Origin: CAYONM01 sp964405325
GTDB lineage: Bacteria > Planctomycetota > UBA11346
Direction of reading: 5' to 3'
Assembly (NCBI GenBank): GCA_964405325.1
Contig: CAYONM010000109.1
Location: 1 to 12,762, forward strand
Length of the DNA: 12,762 nt
Under the pieces are notes generated by a model. The model did no database searches. It saw nothing but the letters and a program-made list of their open reading frames with translations, and was not told where the DNA came from. Numbering within the stretch: position 1 is the stretch's first letter; every line of letters begins with the position of its first letter. Shown here piece after piece: positions 7,156 through 12,762 of the stretch. The position numbers and the translations under genes were made by a program.

Positions 7156-9264
7156 ATGCATCTCAGTCACAACGCCCAGGCGCGGGGCCGCCGCCTGCTG
7201 CTTTCTGCCATGTCCTTCAACCCCCTCGGCGCCAGCCTGGCCATGGGCCCGGTCATCCAATTGCTGGCACTGCACTACGGTGCTGGCGATCTGGCCATGG
7301 GCCTGATCTACGCCGCAATCCATGTCACTGCCGCAGCCGCCATCCTGACCCCCTTGCTGCTGAATGGGGTGGATGTCAGTCGCATCGTCGCGCGCAGCTG
7401 GCTGATCCGTGCCTTTGTCGGCCTGGTCTACCTGTGCCTGCCGCTGTTGCCTTCAGACGGCTGGAAAGTCGGCCTGCTGATTGGTACCCTGTATGTCTTC
7501 GCCAGCATCCGCTCCTTGGGGGTGGCCGCAGTGCCGGCGCAAATGCGCGCTCTGGCCAACAACCGCCGCGACATCACCAAGCTGTCAGCTGATGCCGGCA
7601 GCAAATGGCATACGGGTTACCTGATTGCTTCGGTGATCAGCTTTCTGGTCCTGCGCCATCAGGGTTGGTTTCCCAGCGAAGAGTTTGCTTTTCTACTGTT
7701 GTTGGGCATTGGCGGCTTTTTCAATATCGTCACCGGCAGCCTGCTGTTCCGTGTTCCCAACACCGGTCGGATGCAGGGCGGTAGCCTGGTTTCGGTGGCG
7801 CAAGCGGCACAACTGGTCTTCAGCATCAAGGCCTATCGGGAAGTGGTCCTGGTCAGCTTCCTGCAAGTGATGCTGCTGGTGACTTCCGGCTATCAACTGT
7901 CCGACCTGAAAGGCCCACAGGGTTTCAGTCCAGAGGGCGTCTTTGGCCTGCTGATTGCCAGCATCGTCGCCTCACTGCTGGCAACTCGCTTGCTCAGCTT
8001 GCTGGGCGACCGGATCAGTTTCCGCGGTCTGCTGATTTGCACCCACGCCCTGCTCGCCACCGCCGGGCTGATCTGGCTGTCGGTGCCACAATGGCCGGCA
8101 GACGTCCAGGGCACCCTGGCCGGCAGCCTGTATATCGGTAGCATGTCACTGTTGGCGTTTTCCGGCGGCATCCAGTCGGCCATGACCGGGGACCGCTTGC
8201 CGGGACAACTGCGCATGCAAGTCTCCATCGTCTATCAGATGGGCACGGTGCTGGCCGCCCTGTGCGGCCTGGGCCTGTGCAGCCTGCTGGGCCAGTTGCT
8301 ACCAGCCGATTGGAACCCCTACGCCTTCGCCTATCTGCCCTGGATCGGGCTCAGCCTCGGCCTCTGCGGCTGGGCATTGCGCAACCCAGCCCCGGATGGT
8401 CCAGCACTGTTGGCAGAATTGCGGCAGCTGACTCCGGCGAATATCCACGTGCTCTGGCGACTGCAGCGACTGGACAATACCCAGGACCCGACCCGCGTCC
8501 GTTTCATAGAACGCCTGATGAGCGCCGATACGCCAGCCAGCCACGAGCGCCTGATCAACTGCCTTTGTTCTCCGGATGTAAAAGAACGGCTCTCCGCCTA
8601 CCGGAGCCTGCTGGAGCGTATCGATCCCGAGGCACTGCCGATGGTTTTGGGTGAGGCACAAAATATTCGTTCTCCGCTGCGTGCCGAGGCGCTAACGGTA
8701 CTCGGGCTCAGTGGCGAAAAACGATTCATCGAACCGCTCCAAAAGTTGCTGACGAACGAAATCGACGAGCGCATTCATGCCTGCGCCATCAAATCGCTCC
8801 TGCGACTCGGTGCTGACATGGACGATGAGCATCTGCTGAAAAGTTACCAGCACGCGCACGACTATCGAAACCGCTTCGAAATCCTGATCGGCTTGGCGGT
8901 TGCCAGACGCTGCACCTGTCTCGAGCACCTGCTGCGCGAGGAATGCCACCACGATGCCGATCCCGTCTGGCTCGGCTGCCTGTTGCTGAACTGGGCAGAT
9001 GCTTGCGGCGACCGACAACGCATCGGACGACTACTGGCCCTGGAACAGGAGGAGGAAGGCGCGGGTATTCGCGATCTGCTGACGGAAGCGGCGGAAAGCG
9101 AGCCGGAACCCTGGCAGAGCTGGCTCCAGTCCTGGAACAAGCAGGGCCTGCAGACGAACTGTTTCCAGCAATTGGACCACCTGTTACCGCGCCCCATCCC
9201 CGGCAGCATCGCGCTGCTGGCGGCCCTGCTGATCTGGCACCGGGCGCATCGAACGGCGGAGTGA
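7156..9264 (+). CDS. MFS-type transporter with C-terminal HEAT-like domain
   Basis: From the ATG at 7156 the protein has 702 residues. About residues 15-410 contain roughly a dozen hydrophobic segments in MFS style, starting right after a short basic N-terminus. Residues 415-680 are soluble and helical, with repeats such as HERLINCLCSPDVKERLSAY, RAEALTVLGLSG and ERIHACAIKSLLRLGA that resemble HEAT units. A last hydrophobic stretch at about 683-693 precedes a basic tail. MFS carriers usually end near 400-450 residues, so the extension is unusual. The start is uncertain: neither 7156 nor the in-frame ATG at 7096 (20 residues longer) has a ribosome site. I prefer 7156 because the added residues are low-complexity and poorly coding. 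The GGAGG at 7064-7068 serves no in-frame start. It may export the product of the upstream genes, or act as a membrane sensor or scaffold. Substrate unknown. Confidence 0.82.
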   Translation: MHLSHNAQARGRRLLLSAMSFNPLGASLAMGPVIQLLALHYGAGDLAMGLIYAAIHVTAAAAILTPLLLNGVDVSRIVARSWLIRAFVGLVYLCLPLLPSDGWKVGLLIGTLYVFASIRSLGVAAVPAQMRALANNRRDITKLSADAGSKWHTGYLIASVISFLVLRHQGWFPSEEFAFLLLLGIGGFFNIVTGSLLFRVPNTGRMQGGSLVSVAQAAQLVFSIKAYREVVLVSFLQVMLLVTSGYQLSDLKGPQGFSPEGVFGLLIASIVASLLATRLLSLLGDRISFRGLLICTHALLATAGLIWLSVPQWPADVQGTLAGSLYIGSMSLLAFSGGIQSAMTGDRLPGQLRMQVSIVYQMGTVLAALCGLGLCSLLGQLLPADWNPYAFAYLPWIGLSLGLCGWALRNPAPDGPALLAELRQLTPANIHVLWRLQRLDNTQDPTRVRFIERLMSADTPASHERLINCLCSPDVKERLSAYRSLLERIDPEALPMVLGEAQNIRSPLRAEALTVLGLSGEKRFIEPLQKLLTNEIDERIHACAIKSLLRLGADMDDEHLLKSYQHAHDYRNRFEILIGLAVARRCTCLEHLLREECHHDADPVWLGCLLLNWADACGDRQRIGRLLALEQEEEGAGIRDLLTEAAESEPEPWQSWLQSWNKQGLQTNCFQQLDHLLPRPIPGSIALLAALLIWHRAHRTAE

Positions 9265-9316
9265 TGGTGCCGGGTCATGTGCCTGCGGCGCTCGCTCGTG
9301 CTATGTCAAAGCAAAC

Positions 9317-9375
9317 AAACCGGGCGCCGCCCGGAACCCATCCGGGTTCAATCGTATCGGTCGGCGCCCGGTTTT
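9317..9375 (+). terminator. Long branched hairpin and T-run after the transporter gene
   Basis: AAACCGGGCGCCG (9317-9329) pairs perfectly with CGGCGCCCGGTTT (9362-9374), followed by one further T. Inside lies a second hairpin, GAACCC/GGGTTC at 9334-9349 with a four-base loop. It begins 53 bases after the stop at 9264. It may act as a terminator for the transporter transcript, though the T-run is short. The alternative pairing CCGGGC/GCCCGG at 9320-9334 would disrupt the outer stem, so a switch-like structure is conceivable but unsupported. Confidence 0.6.
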
Positions 9376-9403
9376 CGGCCCTGTCCTCTCGGGCCTTTCT
9401 GCG

Positions 9404-9420
9404 CCGAGACCCCAAAAGCT
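9404..9420 (+). repeat. Partial intergenic repeat, copy B
   Basis: GACCCCAAAAGCT and flanking bases match copy A (7018-7034) at 13 of 17 positions. Copy B lies 41 bases downstream of GGCGCCCGGTTTT, against 38 bases in copy A. The shared order of terminator-like stem then GACCCC-AAGCT suggests a common module, but the match alone is weak. Confidence 0.4.
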
Positions 9421-9551
9421 CACGTTGGAAATGACTGTGTTATAGAAAAGAAGAACCGGCGTGGGAGGCCGCTCCCCCATTGGCTGAGACAATCGCGCCG
9501 TCACAATCCTGATTCAGCGTGTTTAAACATTTGAACTCATTGGAGAACACG

Positions 9552-12500
9552 ATGCGCACCACCTTCCTCTTGGCCTGCCTCGGTCTGCTGCCGGCCGTCG
9601 AATACAGCTGGCAACAACCACAGGCCGAAGTCCTGCCCCAGGGTGATCTGGCCTGGCAGCCCCTACCCTACCGCTTCCAGGCCGGCACGACCCTCCGCTA
9701 CATCGATTTCGAAGCCGGTAACGACCAAGCAGCCGGGACCAAGGATGCGCCCTGGCAGCACCATCCCTGGGATCCAGCCGCCAGCGGCCAGGCTGCCGAT
9801 CATGCCGGGGTAACCACCTACGTTTTCAAAGGCGGAGTCGCCTATCGCGGCGCGCTACGCCCGGATGAGAACGGCACGCCGGCAGAACCGATCCGCCTGA
9901 CTCGTGATCCCGACTGGGGCACCGGCGCGGCCAGCATCCTCGGCTCGCGCGCCATCAGCGGTGGCTGGCAACAAGGAGCTCAGTTGAACACCATCCCCGA
10001 AGCCGATCGAGTCTGGTGGATCGACCTCGATACCGACCCCAGACGCGTGTGGTTGGTCGACGGCGAGCAGATCACTCGCCTGCATCTGGCCCGCGATCCC
10101 AATTGGACCCTGTCCAATCCACAGGATCCCATGGCGGAATGGTATGTCTGGGACAATCCCAAGTGGTGGACCGGCGCCAACACAACCAAAATCAAAGGCC
10201 GTCCCTACCACTGGTGCATCGACCAGGACGTGCTGGATACCGACCTGGATCTGACCGGCGCCACGGTCTGGACTCAATGGATGCCGGTGATGAGCAGCCC
10301 CTATCCGCATCCGATCATCACACACGATCGGCAGAAAGCCGGTGTCGCCTTCGGCGGCCCGTGGGTGGCGCATGCCAGCAGTGCGATCTGGGAGGGCTGT
10401 CGCTATTATCTGGAAGACAAAGCCGAGTGGCTGGACAGCCCCGGCGAATTCTGGTTCGATCGGAAAAAACAGGGCGGACGCCTGTACCTGCGCCTGCCGA
10501 ATGACCGCGACCCCAATACCACCAGCATCGAAGTTGCCGAAGAATTGAACCTGATCGACGCCAAAGAATTGCGCCACATCCATATCAGCGGCCTGCGCTT
10601 CGCCTTCACCGACGACTTCTACGATTTCCCCGGGCCGCAATGGAGTCATCCCGACAAACAATCGGCGGTCATCCGACTGCAGGGCGACGGCGAGGACATC
10701 GTCATCGATCACTGCCTGTTCGAACACGTCAAACAGCCGGTCCGTCTGGCGCCACCTGCGGGCAGCCGCATCGATGACATCGCGATCACCGACAACACCA
10801 TCCGCTACGCCGACCACGGCGCGGTCCGCACCGAGACCAGCAAACCCGATGGCGATCTATCCGGCGGCATCACCGATCACATCGATGTGCTGCGCAACCA
10901 CATCAGCGACTGCGGCTTTCGGGTACTGGCCGGCGATCATGGTCATGTGCTGCAGATTTCGGCGCGCAGCGTGCACATTGCCGGCAATATCCTGAAACGG
11001 CTCGGGGCCTCCGGCATCAACGTCAACGGCGGCCACAACGGCGCCGATGTGGCCGGTGACGCCGTGGACTATGCCCGTTACTTGATCCATCACAACAAAG
11101 TGACCGACAGCCTGCTGCAAAGCTGCGACTGGGGCGCCTTCTACCAGCACACCCATTCTGGTCCCTCGTATTTCTGGAGCAATATCGCCATCAATCCCGT
11201 TGGCCAAAGGCGCGGCAAAAACCGGCTCGGCATGGCCTATTATCTGGACGGCGCGTACAAGTGCTTCTTGTTCAACAATATCGCCGTCGGCCTGGAACAC
11301 GACGGCGATAACAGCCTGATGAACAAAAACGCTTTCAAGAGCATGGTCAGTTTCCAAAACACATTTTTCAACAATACCGTCTTCCGCTGGGCCAATGCCT
11401 CGGACCGACAGAGTCCACAGGGCAATCGCGAAAAATATATCGGCAATATTTTCGCCGATATCGGCGATTGGGTCTTCCATCACAACAAGCCCAGAGACGG
11501 TAAAAAAGCGGCGAATGCCGCGCACGAGGTGCACCGCGACGCCGCGTATCGCTACGAAACCATGGTCTATCAGGACAACGTCATCCATGCCCATAGCGGC
11601 GAGCACTTTGGCGTTTTCATTCCAAACAGCGTTCCGCATGACAACCTTGCCAGTATGCAACAGACCCTGACGGATAAGCAGAGCTGGAGCAGCGAGATCG
11701 GCGTGATCAGCGAACAAGCGGTGCTGACCGAACCGTCCGCCGGTGATTATCGACCTCGCCCAGGCTCGGCTGTCATCGATCAAGCGCCGCGGGTTTTCGT
11801 GCCCTGGACCGTCGGCCGCACCGTCGCCGAATGGCATTTCACGCCTCGCACGGATCATCCAGACATCATTGAAGACGAGCACTGGTACCAGACGGCTTAC
11901 TACGTCGATCGCAGCATGTACCGGACCACGCCGCGGTATCACTTGCTGGCGACTGGCGTTACCCGCGGCGATTTCGTTGCCGGCGAACTGGAAAGCTGGA
12001 CCGATGGCGCCCTGCGCCTGGACGATGAGACCGCGGCGATCCTGCCGCAGGCGACGATCGCCGAACCGTTTCGATTCAGTTACAAGAAAAAGCGCGGCAA
12101 GACGGAAGAGCGGACGATCCCAGCGAAAGACAAGCAAACCGTCGATATTGACCGCAGCGACCTGCTGATTGAGCTGGTCTACCGTGGCAATGACCAAGAT
12201 GGCATCTTAGTTGACAAAATGTCAGACGCCGGCTACCGGCTATCGCTGGAATCTGGCAAACCGCACATTGAAATCACCGATCAGAGTGGCGCCAACGCCA
12301 GCGTGACCAGCAGCACGGCCATCGCCGACGACAACTGGCATCATCTGGTCCTGGAGGTGGATCGCGATGACCGCATCCGCCTGTATATTGACGGCGAGTC
12401 AGCGCCATTACCCACCCATGAGGTCCCGTCCGGCAGCCTACGCAACCAGGCTGATTTCCGCGTTGGCGCGGAACTGGCCATGGATATCGACTTCCTGCGG

Positions 12501-12644
12501 GTCGCCCGCGCCACCTTGGCGGCATCCCGGACCGATATCGACGAGCTGCGCGCCTGGCAATTCGACGGCCCGCAATTCCGCGACTTCGCCGGTCAAGCGA
12601 TGCAGGGCAATGGCCGCGATGCCGGAGCGCTCGAAGCGCAGTAG
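9552..12644 (+). CDS. Large right-handed beta-helix protein with C-terminal LamG-like domain
   Basis: I place the start at 9552, where GGAG lies six bases upstream, giving 1030 residues. An upstream GTG at 9519 would add 11 residues. The N-terminus (MRTTFLLACLGLLPAV) looks like a short Sec signal, so the protein is probably secreted. An early block has YIDFEAGNDQAAG at about 49-62 and APWQHHPWDP at about 65-74, seen in environmental beta-helix proteins (recall). About 325-690 contains parallel beta-helix style repeats such as HIHISGLRFAF, DIVIDHCLF, DIAITDNTIRYADH and FFNNTVFR. About 868-990 is a LamG/concanavalin-like module, with DNWHHLVLEVDRDDRIRLYIDG. The end (AWQFDGPQFRDFAG) is conserved-looking. 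Such proteins bind or cleave polysaccharides, but I see no lyase catalytic signature, so the substrate is open. The gene is flanked by hairpins and is probably its own unit. Confidence 0.9.
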   Translation: MRTTFLLACLGLLPAVEYSWQQPQAEVLPQGDLAWQPLPYRFQAGTTLRYIDFEAGNDQAAGTKDAPWQHHPWDPAASGQAADHAGVTTYVFKGGVAYRGALRPDENGTPAEPIRLTRDPDWGTGAASILGSRAISGGWQQGAQLNTIPEADRVWWIDLDTDPRRVWLVDGEQITRLHLARDPNWTLSNPQDPMAEWYVWDNPKWWTGANTTKIKGRPYHWCIDQDVLDTDLDLTGATVWTQWMPVMSSPYPHPIITHDRQKAGVAFGGPWVAHASSAIWEGCRYYLEDKAEWLDSPGEFWFDRKKQGGRLYLRLPNDRDPNTTSIEVAEELNLIDAKELRHIHISGLRFAFTDDFYDFPGPQWSHPDKQSAVIRLQGDGEDIVIDHCLFEHVKQPVRLAPPAGSRIDDIAITDNTIRYADHGAVRTETSKPDGDLSGGITDHIDVLRNHISDCGFRVLAGDHGHVLQISARSVHIAGNILKRLGASGINVNGGHNGADVAGDAVDYARYLIHHNKVTDSLLQSCDWGAFYQHTHSGPSYFWSNIAINPVGQRRGKNRLGMAYYLDGAYKCFLFNNIAVGLEHDGDNSLMNKNAFKSMVSFQNTFFNNTVFRWANASDRQSPQGNREKYIGNIFADIGDWVFHHNKPRDGKKAANAAHEVHRDAAYRYETMVYQDNVIHAHSGEHFGVFIPNSVPHDNLASMQQTLTDKQSWSSEIGVISEQAVLTEPSAGDYRPRPGSAVIDQAPRVFVPWTVGRTVAEWHFTPRTDHPDIIEDEHWYQTAYYVDRSMYRTTPRYHLLATGVTRGDFVAGELESWTDGALRLDDETAAILPQATIAEPFRFSYKKKRGKTEERTIPAKDKQTVDIDRSDLLIELVYRGNDQDGILVDKMSDAGYRLSLESGKPHIEITDQSGANASVTSSTAIADDNWHHLVLEVDRDDRIRLYIDGESAPLPTHEVPSGSLRNQADFRVGAELAMDIDFLRVARATLAASRTDIDELRAWQFDGPQFRDFAGQAMQGNGRDAGALEAQ

Positions 12645-12700
12645 AAGCTGAGCTCGCAAAAACTTCGAGAAGAAAAAGTTGTTTTTGCGGGCTCAGCTTC
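12644..12700 (+). terminator. Long near-perfect hairpin at the end of the beta-helix gene
   Basis: The arm at 12644-12663 (GAAGCTGAGCTCGCAAAAAC) pairs with 12681-12700 at 19 of 20 positions. The single exception can form a G-U pair in RNA. The loop is 17 bases, 12664-12680. The left arm begins on the last base of the stop codon. The T-run lies inside the right arm, so it may work as a bidirectional terminator or protect the 3' end of the mRNA. Confidence 0.65.
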
Positions 12701-12731
12701 GGGGTCCGAGGGGCTTGCCCCTCGATGTAAG
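12695..12731 (-). repeat. Dispersed intergenic repeat, copy C (inverted)
   Basis: The reverse complement matches copy A at 6997-7034. It includes a perfect inverted repeat, CGAGGGGC/GCCCCTCG at 12707-12724 with a two-base TT centre. It overlaps the right arm of the preceding hairpin by six bases. Confidence 0.7.
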
Positions 12732-12762
12732 GGTGCGGAAAGAAATAAACGTTACAGATCGC

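Noticed and set aside
1..12762. CRISPR array, tRNA or rRNA genes, insertion sequences
   Set aside because: I saw no regularly spaced direct repeats, no tRNA-like cloverleaf, no rRNA segments and no transposase frame.

Overview
The window is GC-rich DNA with eight substantial protein genes, all on the + strand, plus small structured intergenic regions. Nothing here fixes the host. A sigma-54 activator, canonical GGAGG ribosome sites, and a large secreted-looking beta-helix plus LamG protein carrying a HHPWDP motif would fit a Gram-negative bacterium of the Planctomycetota/Verrucomicrobiota/Lentisphaerota/Kiritimatiellota type. That is a low-confidence guess from memory of protein styles, not a database result.

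Layout: (1) 111-1802, a sigma-54 enhancer-binding protein with an N-terminal FHA domain. (2) 1803-2021, an intergenic gap with one good -10 box. (3) 2022-6920, a compact run of a radical SAM enzyme, a very cysteine-rich ferredoxin-like protein, a fusion of a DUF116 domain with a trans-isoprenyl diphosphate synthase, and a prenyltransferase/terpene-cyclase-like toroid protein that lacks the usual catalytic residues. The ferredoxin and fusion genes are separated by 232 bp of GC-rich, hairpin-rich DNA that looks inserted. (4) 7156-9264, an MFS-type transporter with a long C-terminal HEAT-like domain. (5) 9552-12644, a large right-handed beta-helix protein with a C-terminal LamG-like domain, closed by a long hairpin. 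Related GC-rich sequence modules occur in the gaps at about 6980-7034, 9317-9420 and 12695-12731.

Working model (inference): region 3, perhaps with the transporter, is an uncharacterised isoprenoid-related pathway. The synthase half of the fusion would make a polyprenyl diphosphate. The toroid protein would bind or rearrange a prenyl chain. The radical SAM enzyme, fed electrons by the ferredoxin and assisted by the cysteine-rich DUF116 domain, would perform a radical modification. The MFS-HEAT protein could export or sense the product. The FHA/sigma-54 regulator lies directly upstream and is a candidate controller, although I found no convincing -24/-12 promoter. The beta-helix gene is separated by terminator-like structures and is probably an independent unit.
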